A stretch of DNA of 64,000 nt from the NCBI GenBank assembly GCA_002633005.1, contig NMRA01000001.1, positions 195,299 through 259,298 on the forward strand, read 5' to 3'. The notes beneath the pieces are model-generated. The model had not been told where the DNA came from. It saw nothing but the letters and a program-made list of their open reading frames with translations, and did not search any database. The position numbers were made by a program, and so were the translations under genes. Source of the stretch: Phoronis australis. Taxonomy: Eukaryota > Phoronida > Phoronidae. Shown piece after piece: positions 37,401 to 47,887 of this stretch. Position 1 is the first letter of the stretch. Each line of letters begins with the position of its first letter.

Positions 37401-40400
37401 AGTTAAAATAAATAGGACAATCAGTGCTTGCATGAAGACCACAATGTGTTAAGAATTTAGGGAACGTACAAAGGTACTCGAGTCCCTACAGGGAGTATTT
37501 CACGCACGCGGCCAAAGGGCTTCAAACTAATGAAAAACGCTTATAGATTGGTGTACACGCAAACAGGAGTCATTAAGTGTCATGGAAATGTCCCATAAGG
37601 AAAGATAATCACACCGGTAATAGTCACTTACAGTACCCGACTAGGTCATAATTTGCCGCAAATTCTGCGATGATGGTGCGCGTTTCTTAGTGGGGGGCTG
37701 GTAAGACTATTTGACACGTCACGACAGACACGTAAGTGGCTGCATGTAAAGGCAATATTCTCTTGTGAATGAAACTTGGGGAATACACCTTATGCAAGCC
37801 TACCCCCCGTTAAGTTCCAACACAATAGGGGGGATTTCTTGATCAAAATTGGTTTAACACCCACCTGAGCAGGACTACTGGTAAAAAATTTGGTCCTAAA
37901 GCGTTTGAAAACTCAAACTGGTATCGGCTCATTTCAAATTTAGGGTAGCCGTCTGTCCGTCAGTCGTTCATTTCCAAAAATACATGTAACACGACGGTGC
38001 TAAAAAGCGTTCATTTGGAAATTGAAAAGTTGTAACAATGGTGATACTTGAAGCATCGACTGTCATCTTGTGTAATACGAGGAATGGTGGTATTTTCACA
38101 CAATGCGCAGGGTGGAAAATTCCGCTTACGAAAAATGATCCGTTTCCGGAGTCAGCTCCCTTACGCCACTCATATTCACGAACGCGTAACGTACATCGAC
38201 CGACAGCGGCTCACCTGATAGATCCAATGATATTTGACTAGATTACTGATTCCTTTATATTTTATAAACAAAGGGTTCATGACCAGAGTTTTCTATTAAG
38301 GGAACAATGCATCTTCAAACACATGGATCTGATAGTATTCACATTTTACGCATGCGCCGAAAAATCAGGGAAAGAATGTGAGCCACAAAAGATACTGTTG
38401 TTCCGACTCCTAGACGGGCATTGTTTATGTGTACAGTTTCATCGCAGTCCCATCGCTCCTTCACGCGCGCGTTCCGACTCCTAGATGGACATTGTTTATG
38501 TGTACAGTTTCATCGCAGTCCCATCGCTCCTTCACGCGCGCGTTCCGACTCCTAGACAGGCGTTGTTTGTGCGTACAGTTTTATCGCAGTCCCATCGCTC
38601 CTTCACGCGCGCCTTCCGCATCAAAATCAACAATTTTTAGCAACTTTCCGTTATAAAACTGGTAACAAACTGTCTTTAGTGAAATTGGAGGTGGTTGCAA
38701 GGCTTCGAAAAGCTGATGGTTCGTTATTGTTCGAGATAATGTTGACTTGTCAGTTTATGCGCTGTATAGTTTCAAGCAATAAAACTATGAATTTTTTGCA
38801 AGCCCAAAAATAGTTTCTCATCTAAGTTTCAACCTATTGCCACTAGGGGGCGCCACATTTGTCGGAATCGTCAGACGTGCTTTTTCCTGTTGGAGTACAG
38901 TGACCGTTAGAGTGGTTTGGTCGATAAAGGGTCGGAAAACGCTAGAAAATGGCTTCTAAGTGATGTAACATAAATCGAATACTCCAGAAATAGGAAGGCG
39001 ACATCGTCCCCTTAATGTATTATACCTATTTGCTAAATTTCATGAAAACTCGTCAAGAAATTGCGCTAAATTTTCCACTGACGGTGCACAGCAGTAGTCT
39101 GATCCGCCCGAGAAGTCGCCAGTGTCGTTCCATCCACGATAAGAACATGTCTCCAAAATCTCAGGAACAATGCATAACGCGTCCACATATATTAGTATAT
39201 ACATATATGTAATTTATACATGTGAGCGAATAAACAAGCTGATTCATCGGCACAGTATGTACCTAAATTAATGAACAACAGCAACTGAACTTGAGAACAC
39301 AGTGGATGGTCTAATAATACAATAGCTTAACGGGGGTGTTAAAAGGACATTATAGGAAAGAAAGGTAATTTTCGGAGATTAACCTCAGCACAGAATCGAA
39401 CCTGCAACCCCCCAGGACGCAATTCAACAATCTACATTGTTGACGTTACCACTGGTCTTGCCCTGGTTCCAGCCTAAAAATTGGCGACTTTTTGTTTTAT
39501 AGCTCTGGTCGAAGCAACATCTCTAAAAAGTGTACCCCATTGAACAATTATCCCAGAAATGCGTTTTTCGACCGTAAAACTCATCAGATACCTTCAAAAC
39601 AGTGGCCAAATGCCCACGACCAACTTTAACTTGGGTTACGACCATTGTGGCTTAATCCTCCAGCTAGTGGAGCCGAAAACAAACACATTTCCTGGATAGC
39701 CGTTCATTACAAATTGCATTTTTTATAAAAAAATCACTTTTACCTTAAAAACGCTAAGTCGCTGTGGTCAAACTTTTCATTACTAAGATCATTTTGGAAA
39801 AAATCGAAAAACCCCGGCAGTGTGATTTCTAGGAAAAAAACGCAGTTTGAAACGCACTTGTGCTAGAAAAAATAAACTAATGAAAATTTGCGGTACCTGA
39901 TTTCAATGATCTATTCATGTGTGTAATTGTCATTTTTTCTGAAATTCGACCAAAAGAATACTTCTATTCAACCAAAGCAATAGAAGTGCAAAAACTAATA
40001 CAACTATATGCGCATTTCATCGAGTGCAATATTTAGAAGTATCTAAAATCGAAAACTCGCAACAAAAATATGAGCAGAATTTTAGGGGGAAAATAAAAAA
40101 ACAATGCGACATGAGCGCCGACAGAAGAAAAGTGGTATTGCACTTCTAAACATGAGAAATGTATGTACCCTACTATAAATTTACAATACCGAGAGTTGTG
40201 GAACATTACGGCACACTGAAAAGATTAGTACGACACAACAAAAGCGACGGTATGTAATAACTCTATTAATATCAAACCATAAATTTCCGTGCAGATTCAG
40301 GGTGCGGGGACCGCCTTGTATGTCCAATCACGATCGCGCGGGGAAAATGGATAAAACATTCATTCATAAATCTCCGCATACCAGACATGAATGACCCGTA

Positions 40401-41749
40401 GTGAAAATTGATCTCCCTATATACTACGAAAATAGACCACACAGGGCAATCGCCGCTCCTACCCATTGGGCTGGGCGATAATTGATGAAAAGGCGCGCTT
40501 TTCTCAGACCAAACTTTGGCACTGATCTCAGAGGCAAATATCAGAACATATCTGCTTAGGAGCTCTACTTCAGACATATCTGATGTTTTGTCTATGTTAC
40601 AAGTTAATGAGAGTTCTACCGTGGCATTTATCCATTTTCCGCTTTGTTATTTGTTCCAATGTCCTAAGAAATGTCAAACAAAAACAGACCGAGTCACAAA
40701 TATTGCGACATACATGTGGGTAAGCGTCATCGCAATGTTCAAATTGTTCATGTGACACGAAGGCGACGAAATCGAGGAAAGGTAAATTTTAGGTCGTGAC
40801 TGGCCACCCATAGCAAATTAACGGATGCGTAACATCTCGTTCGCGCTAGCGCGAGACGTTTGAAGAGCACCAGCCGTGTTGTAAAAGAATGGATGACGCA
40901 ATCTTTCACGGATGTTGGACATGAGCCCAAGAGGAAAATGAACTTGTAAAAAGAATGAACTTAGTCTAGGGGGCGTCAGGGACAACGAAATAACTTTAAA
41001 AGATCAAGTTAGGATCTATTCTCCTGTTTACATTTGTCTGGAATCTTTCTAAGCGTGAACAAACTACCAGAGTTCTGAATTTCTCGTCCTAAAGTGGGCC
41101 TCGGACCACAAACCCGTTAGTTAGCATATTGTGAAAATTTTAAATTTAGTTACGTAAGTCAAGTCTGCAATTATCTCAGCAACTCAAATGAATGCGACAC
41201 AAATCTCTCCGTGTTACCTAACTTTATCTTGGACGCTGCCAAACTGCACTGCGGACAAAATTACTTTCCTTTGACAGAGCCGAAACTCTGAATGGATTTC
41301 TTACGTCACAATACATTCACGGATAAGTCAACCCCACGAGACAACAGGTCAAAACAGTACGTTAATACAGCGGCGCAATGACACCGTGTGCTGTGCGCTC
41401 TGTCTGGATGAGTGCAGAACACAACGCACATGCGTTTTTGAGGTCAGACTGTGAATAAAAATATGTAAAAGATTGGTGATACGTGTTTTTAAGGCTGCCG
41501 GTAGGTAGCGTTGGTAAGTGTGAACAAGGACATTTCTGTAATAGCACAAAATGAGATTCGTCCCCTCTTCTACTAAGTAAATAACTTTCATGAATATTTT
41601 CGTGAACACGCGAGACAAAAATATTAAAGTTAAGAAACATAGAAATGGGATTAAAACTTACCTGAAACTGCGTCCGGTAGCGACTGGAAGAGAGTAAACA
41701 AAAATAACATGCCTGTCACACAAAATTGTGAAAATGTTTCTTGGCACAT
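31446..41749 (-). CDS. FST: Follistatin
   Basis: A secreted antagonist that, in the known family, binds activin and related TGF-beta ligands. Six exons, all joined in phase 1: 41749-41662 (signal peptide, MLFLFTLFQSLPDAVS core), 36779-36591 (N-terminal TB domain: GNCWATKVNGKC, RAECCALSG, MCSPC), 35715-35494 (FSD1: CSNVACPNGKRC, RCVCAPNC, PVCGTNLRSY), 35376-35146 (FSD2: CDQVQC, VCGADGITYESAC), 32861-32622 (FSD3: CSNIQC, LCGTDNVTYDNWC), 31489-31446 (short tail ending DSSEA). FSD1 has the ten cysteines of a complete module. The total is 337 residues from the first ATG, or 324 from the Met at 41710, close to the family norm. The module order matches follistatin rather than follistatin-like proteins. 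FSD1 keeps fewer basic residues than the vertebrate heparin-binding stretch. The first and last exons are inferred from splice phase and signal-peptide character and are less certain than the four domain exons. Confidence 0.93.
38401..38613. repeat. Three copies of a 71-bp tandem repeat
   Basis: Units start at 38401, 38472 and 38543 with TTCCGACTCCTAGA and end with TCACGCGCGC. Copies 1 and 2 differ at very few sites, copy 3 at a few more. It lies in follistatin intron 1. Confidence 0.92.
39383..39460 (-). repeat. tRNA-derived SINE-like sequence
   Basis: The minus strand carries an A-box-like ACCAGTGGTAACG and, about 50 bases later, the B box GGTTCGATTC. This is the internal pol III promoter layout of a tRNA. 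The cloverleaf is not convincing, so a tRNA-derived SINE or decayed tRNA is preferred. It lies in follistatin intron 1. Confidence 0.5.
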
Positions 41750-43518
41750 ACTTCTTGTATGTCAAGTTGTACGGTTAGCTTCGAAATAAATTAGCGCCTT
41801 TTCGTTAATTCTTCAATGGAAATGGACTCGGACCGCGCCTTTTCTTCTCCAAATGATATCTCGACACCGTCACAGACGTTATTTAATAACAAAACGATGA
41901 AGTTTGCAAAAGAAATTCCACAAAAGTTCACAACTGTTGCGAGCACGTGTTGCTAGAGTGAATGAGTAAAAACTACAACTCGTCGTGTTTTTGTTTACTA
42001 CGGTCACGTGCTCTCACGCTCGCTGGTTGTCCAATAGTTATTGGCGAGATTCGCGGGTGTGGTGAATGGATAATTTATGTGTGTTCATTCTTACAATGTT
42101 TTGACTGGATCGGAGACCACGGGGGTTCACCTAACTTTCGTGACTCAAATAGTGGCATGTTGAAACAACGACCGCGTTGACACCAGGCGTGAATTTAACA
42201 ATACGGGAACCCTGACTTTCTATTTTCGCCTTTTCCGCGAATTGCTCTGTTATTTGTTCTATTGTTTTTGTAAGCATCCCCGAAAAACATGTCTTGCAAC
42301 ATCCGAAGTGTTAATGCGTGCGCGCGAGCCAGGTGGCGTAAAACGTCCTTGAAAATACTGTGATAGCAAACGTATCTCTACTGTGCTTATTTTACTGATA
42401 CCAACTGCACCGCCGTCGCCGCGACCATCATTACCACCACCACCACCATCTCCACCACAACCGCCACCACAACCGCCACCACTCATTTGCTAATATTACA
42501 AGTAAGTCTATTTCTGGTACTGTGAAAACCGAGAATAAGATATTCCTCAGTTAAATCAAATTTAATGAAATCATTTCTCTCAAAATTACCCTGTTTATTA
42601 GTCATTCACATTATCTACTAGACGTTACCACCAGAACATCACATTTGTACGATCACCTTTACACTGCGAACTCAAAGCTGCCTGTTACGGATGTTTTCTT
42701 CGTCATACAAAAAGGTCTCTGCCAGAGTCATTCACCCCCGATAGAAGACTAGTCTGTCTGGCTAGTGTTGGCATTCGTTCAACTTCTTACATTAGTGTCA
42801 GAAGTCAAGTATACCACGGGTCAAATGGGGATGCCAGTGATCGATAAACATGGTAATGCGTCTTGTCTAGCTGTCGTCCGCCGCACACAAACACGCACAA
42901 GTACGCAGTGGCGGATTTAGGGGGGCCAAGGGGGCCATGGCCCCCCTAAAATTCTACCAGATACCATTTGGCAGATCAGGTGCGATTACTGACTAGCATA
43001 TGCGCGCATTCAGGGGGCTCAGGGGGCAAATAAACAATGCAAAGGCCTTCAACAAACCCCGTTTACCGTTTTTTTAGTAATAAGGTCCACAAACCCAAAA
43101 ATTCGAGACCCCTGCACCCCTACATTTTAGGCTGGGTGCGCGCATGTGCCGAAATTCTGGTTATTCCTGTGGCCTGCCTCCCCCCAACTCAAAATCCTGG
43201 ATCCGCCCCTGGTATGAGCAGTGAACAAATACCGAGGGCAGGTATACCTGAAATACGTACAGGTTGGATGACTGTGATTGAAATGCATTGGGTCAAGTAT
43301 AAAAGGGTTTTGTTGTGATCAAATATGATGGACTATTTGTTATGATCAAATATGATGGACTACAAATTTCATGTAGTTTTAGTGTCACCAATAGTTTGGC
43401 AGTCACCAGGTGGCGACACGGGCTAATGGAAGAAGTGACCTAAGTGGAAATCAGCATTTCGTGAGTCTCCATCCAAAAAGTACCATAGCAAATAATTTAG
43501 TCGATTGACAAATTTACA
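41750..43518. other. Interval upstream of follistatin
   Basis: Should hold the follistatin promoter; no TATA box was identified. Contains a minus-strand glycine/cysteine-rich ORF from ATG 42486 built on CCA/CCG repeats, a GGCGGATTTAG element at 42905-43215 and a 2 x 27-bp repeat with TGATCAAATATGATGGACTA at 43317-43370. Confidence 0.4.
42905..43215 (+). repeat. GGCGGATTTAG-type element
   Basis: Begins CAGTGGCGGATTTAGGGGGG and ends AAAATCCTGGATCCGCCCCTG. It shares CAGATACCATTTGGCAG-type interior sequence with copies at 12305-12475 and 53989-54153, but is longer in the middle. Confidence 0.7.
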
Positions 43519-43709
43519 CTAGGGGAAGCCACTGAAACGAGAGTGCTTGGAGGAGCGACACTTGGCGAAATTAACCGAAAAGACGACGAAGGGGAGGACG
43601 ACCACGACGACGATCATGACGATGAAGGCGGCGGTTATGAACAACACGATAACATTCATGTGACTAGTGAAGAAATCAGTAAGAAATAGGCTGCAGTCTT
43701 GTTCAATAG
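43519..43709 (-). CDS. Candidate C-terminal exon with a membrane helix (tetraspanin-like)
   Basis: A good acceptor, ATCAATTTACCAG, precedes an exon of 2 + 189 nt ending in a stop. It encodes DCSLFLTDFFTSHMNV, one long hydrophobic segment of about 28 residues, and a short tail NFAKCRSSKHSRFSGFP. A Cys about 12 residues before a last membrane helix and a short basic cytoplasmic tail are the layout of tetraspanin C-termini. The diagnostic CCG exon was not found upstream, so the family is only suggested. The exon is phase 1 at its start. Confidence 0.35.
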
Positions 43710-44689
43710 CTGGTAAATTGATAACAGTGCAGCCCAATCGGTCAACAAAGGAACAGCGTTATCAGAAAATCTCGAATAATTCGAAAAGTAGAGGTCCTAG
43801 CGAAAAATGAAAAAATCTTGTGAAAGCCTGTTTAAAACCCTATCAAGAACTGTACAGATTTTTGATCGGTTAATATACATGGCGACAAAATCCCGGCACA
43901 CAAAACTATTACCAAATAACACCAAATTTGACAATATCCTCCCCGAGATTACTACTTCCATGCAAGTGCTAGAAAAAATCTGACAGCAGATTCAGAATGC
44001 TCGTCCTCTCTAGACTTTAACTACGTGGTCATAGTAAGCCCCTTACCAGCTACGTGAATTCAAGAAGCTGAAATACTTGCGTGTGCGGTTGCGAGGGCGG
44101 AATGGGCACGCGAAATCTCATTAACACATTAAAGTTTGGACGACTGTAAGACATCGGCGACCCTCAGGCTCCCAGACTTTCAACAGTTATCTTACGCGCA
44201 TATATGGTGGCTCGTATTTGCTATTGCAAAATGGCAAAATCCGTAGTAAGTGAGGCCCCAGTTATCGTGGTAATAACGAGGCTATTTCCGTTTGGGAACG
44301 AAAATATTGCGGATTTTCAGACTGTACTTAAGGATAAGTCTTTCCTAAAAGCGCCTAATAAACTGCTACTTCTGTTTTTTATGGTGAGCTCCCGTAATCG
44401 GGCAATGAGTAACTATTATGATTAGAAAATCTGCAAAAATACAATTTGGAGTTCTGGATAAAGGCCTCGTTCAGTATTCAGGACTACGCTTAGGTTTTGA
44501 GAAGTTTTACCTGAAAATGTGTTGTTTGACGGGCAAAATGGCGGCTTGGAAACGAAGGTGTGTCAAGAATGCTGCGTTCCGATTGGTCAGTTAAGCCGTC
44601 GCTCAAAATCCTGGCGATAGGTCAATCTTTCAACTCGTGAATTTCTCACGCCCTTGATCCCAGACTTTCACCTGCTTTACGTAATTTTG

Positions 44690-44820
44690 AAAACTTGTAT
44701 TTTACCAGCAGCTTCTGTTTCTATGAAAAAATGAAGCAATTTTCCTTCATTGCACAGTGGAGCAGACGACGGAAACGGAGTGGTAGTGCGCAGCGCCACT
44801 GCCGGTAGCCTGGGATATCA
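44690..44820 (+). repeat. Dispersed repeat, second copy at 56866-57010
   Basis: Both copies contain TTCATTGCAC, GGAGTGGTAGTGCGCAGCGC and CCTGGGATATC in the same order and spacing, with scattered substitutions and a gap in the A-rich part. Confidence 0.75.
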
Positions 44821-44869
44821 CCCTCCCATCGACCGTAACGATTGCGCCGGCTGTCTGAATCGGACACTT

Positions 44870-45060
44870 GGAATCGTGTCTGAGCCCCCCCCCACACACA
44901 CACACACGCGCGCGCGCGCGCGCGCGCGCACACACACAAAAATAAAACTCCACACATTGCCAAAGTTTGTTTTGGCCTTATAATATTAATTACCGGGGTT
45001 AAATAATAAATGCAATATTTCCTCACGCTTTCGCTGTTTTATTTTTTGCCGGGGGGTCCC
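44870..45060 (+). repeat. Dispersed repeat, second copy at 51416-51553
   Basis: Both copies share CTTGGAATCGTGTCTGAGCC (or the close variant), TTACCGGGGTTAA and a GCTGTTTTATTTTTT stretch before a C/G run. The 44.9-kb copy has gained the CA/CG tract. Confidence 0.65.
44892..44937. repeat. (CA)n(CG)n(CA)n alternating tract
   Basis: An uninterrupted pyrimidine-purine alternation of about 46 bp: CA units, then a CG core of about 22 bp, then CA units. This is a classic Z-DNA-prone sequence. Confidence 0.92.
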
Positions 45061-46349
45061 TTGGACGGATGATTATAGGAGTACTGACCATCGATGGAGA
45101 CAGTGATCGCGACTTGCGTACTGAAAGAACGTGACATGGCTGTTTTGAACGGAGATCACTGACCTGTCCACGAGCGTCGATTGCAGATGTTTAGACAGCG
45201 GCGAGCGCGTCTGCTTGGTGTTTTGATGAATTATTTTAAGAAACACCTAATTACCAGTCATCTTTTACCTAAGTATGTTACGGCCCGAAGATCACAGATG
45301 CTGGCTAATAATGAAATCCAAACAAATTCTCTACAAATCAACGATCGTGCGATGGCGTGGCCACATAACTCGTCTGGATACCAGGGTCAACACGGTGCAA
45401 TGGTACTTGACTTGTAATCGTCTGCATTTTCAACAATAAAGTCTGGGAAGGCACTCAATATGTAATTGACAAGACAAAAAGTGCACTGACCTCAGTTGGG
45501 CGCTAGTGTAACTAAAATCTACACAAATGAAATGTGCACCGAGACCTCTTGGCGAAAGAATGAAAACTCTCACGAAGTGTTCAATTATACTGATTACCCA
45601 TGTTAACTCCGTAAGTATTTGCTAAATTTGATATCAACTTCAAAAGGTCCGTACGCCCAAGGGGCTGGCTAACTCTTAACTTTATTTTGATGAGTGGTCA
45701 AGCCAATCAGGGGTGGACAAAGCGGTTAAATTCCTGACCGCACGCATGTCGGGTGCATTTCATTCATAAAGTTGGTCGCTTGCCAAGTAGTTAGTGATTG
45801 TGAGTTAACTTCCGTACTGCTGTCGCTTTGGGGGTAAATTCATTGCAAACTCTCGGTATTTATAAATAGTTCACTAGGTCGTCAAATATCAAGTTATATA
45901 TAAACACCCCGCTCTTTCAGTATATGCACTTCACTACAATTCCATGGAATTTTACAAGTAGTAACTATACAGCACGCGATTTATACATAGCGATTTGTCT
46001 AGTGCAAGAAGGGATAACTTTATTAATTAAACGGGTTAGTTTGGGAAGATGTTGAGAACAGACTTAAACTAAAGAAGTGTTGGGAAACTTCAATGTCATT
46101 TGAATCGATTAAAAATATCAATGTGATGAGTAATTACTTATAATAACGTGTGTCACAAAGACCATCTTACTGGGCCTTGTTTTACGATCACTGAACATGT
46201 CCGACTTCTCGCACGTGTCAGCGGACCCGCGTGAGCAAAATGTTTGTTACCAGCCTTTCCAGTGGATGCGCTAAATATCTCACCTGCTTTCGTTAGCAAA
46301 CACGTACTATTTACAAAGAGCGAGTTGTTAAGTAAATAGAGTACTATTT

Positions 46350-46430
46350 CATGGGCGGCGCAGCACTAAAATAAGTGGAGGGGCTAACCCCCCCCNCCCC
46401 CCCCCCCCCCACCCCAACCTTTATGGTGCA
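46350..46430 (-). repeat. MITE-like repeat (inverted copy) with C homopolymer
   Basis: Begins ATGGGCGGCGCAGCACTAAA and ends TATGGTGCATC, the reverse of the copy at 10310-10383. The centre is a C run containing one undetermined base at 46396. Confidence 0.6.
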
Positions 46431-47804
46431 TCCTCATGTATTTTACCAAATACCAACCCATTTCTAAGTATAAGAAATTTAAAAATGCTTAATTATGAGA
46501 TATCTTAGCTTATAACTTGCTATTAAATTACATGTAAATTGTGAACTATCTGCAAATATTAGAATTGCCACTTGTATGCTATGGGTTACGCGTTGAAGAT
46601 TTTGACGAGCACCTGAAGTCAACGCACTATAATTCTACTAACAAAGTTTGTTTAACTGGCTTTTTAGCGTAAAAGTCCTGCAAGGTCTTACTTGAAGACG
46701 ATGAGGGAGTGTTTTTTTTTCAAAGTGTGACTTTCAAACTAAAATTACTACTCTAAAATATTCTTACTATAGGATGTTTATTTATTTTTGGCTCTCAACT
46801 TGTCAGACAGACATTTGCCTTAATTGACACAAGCGACACAGCATATTTCAAATGAAAATTTTTATGTCCAGCTTTGAGAAATGTTACAGCACGTACATTT
46901 TTGGAAACAGGAACACCTTGTTTCAGTTAAATTATTATTTTTGAAACCACACATAATTTTTGACTGGAGGCCTGTCTGGTTCCGGGTTCGCTAAGTGGAT
47001 ATCCTTCGAATGGCATTTGGAAAATTGGCAGCTGCAAACCGATATGGGACATTTTAAGAGCTCAAACTTACTTTGGTGCTCAATAAGTCAGTGAAATTAT
47101 CGTTGTAAATAAACAATATCGAATCGTGACTAAACTGGTTCAATTGTTTAAGCAGGACCATGGTGAAGGCACTGCGTGAAGGCACGATTCCTACACCGCG
47201 AGCATACACGCGCGCACTGGCCTTTAGACGCAATACTATGGGTGGAGATTAATTTACCGCTTTTGCTCTTTTCGTTGAACAAATGTTCGATATTGATTTC
47301 ATAATAGATACTTTTTTAAAATTCAGGAATGGTACGCCATCTTTGACGGAACTAAGAGAAAGTGTTCTTTTGGACATGTCAAACTTTTCAGCAGGTACTG
47401 TATGGTTTGTTCGCAAAGATTTTGAATTTCTATTGATATCAAAGCTCGTTTCCTTGACTTTCAAATTTCAAAAAAACGAACTGTCGACTGGTTGTCACTT
47501 GGTTGATTTTAGTCTACCACAAAGCAAAGCACGTCTATTTGGTGTAGCAAGACGTAGCACGTTTCCCTTATGTGGAAAATGTGATTTTTGACCTTTGATG
47601 CTAACGAAACAATGGCGAGTATGCACTTGGGAAGTGTCTACTGGATAATTCTTTGAGCGCATGCGCGCATACATATTTTAAGGAACGGAGAATTTGAAAA
47701 CTGTATTGGGATGAAAGCTTTTATGTCGTCTATCTGTCGTTTCAAAAATAATGATTTGGCATTTTTTCTAGAAGTTCTTGCAGTATTGAAAGTGGATAAC
47801 TCAC

Positions 47805-47887
47805 GTTAGCAGCCCCAACAAGTAGATTTGCCACGATCTGTTTAAGAGGTATTTTTAGGACTTTTTGCGTTCCAGCCTTACAGGTCT
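47805..47887 (-). CDS. Candidate internal exon, unknown protein
   Basis: An acceptor, CCCCTAGTTCAG, and a strong donor, AAC|GTGAGT, flank 83 nt that are open in one frame: TCKAGTQKVLKIPLKQIVAN followed by LLVGAAN. Phase is 1 at the start and 0 at the end. No family was recognised and the exon does not join directly in phase to the membrane exon at 43709. Confidence 0.25.

Larger units (their letters stand above)
43710..47804. other. Interval between two candidate exons
   Basis: Contains a CCAAT-like site and an AAAATGGCGGC start-like motif near 44537, a dispersed repeat at 44690-44820, a CA/CG alternating tract at 44892-44937, a repeat shared with 51.4 kb, and a C-run with an N at 46396. No firm exon was identified. 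Confidence 0.35.

Noticed and set aside
38429-38656. 75-codon ORF with a repeated peptide
   Set aside because: Explained by the 71-bp tandem repeat.
44721-45026. Arg/Ala and Cys/Val repeat ORFs
   Set aside because: Created by the CA/CG dinucleotide tract.
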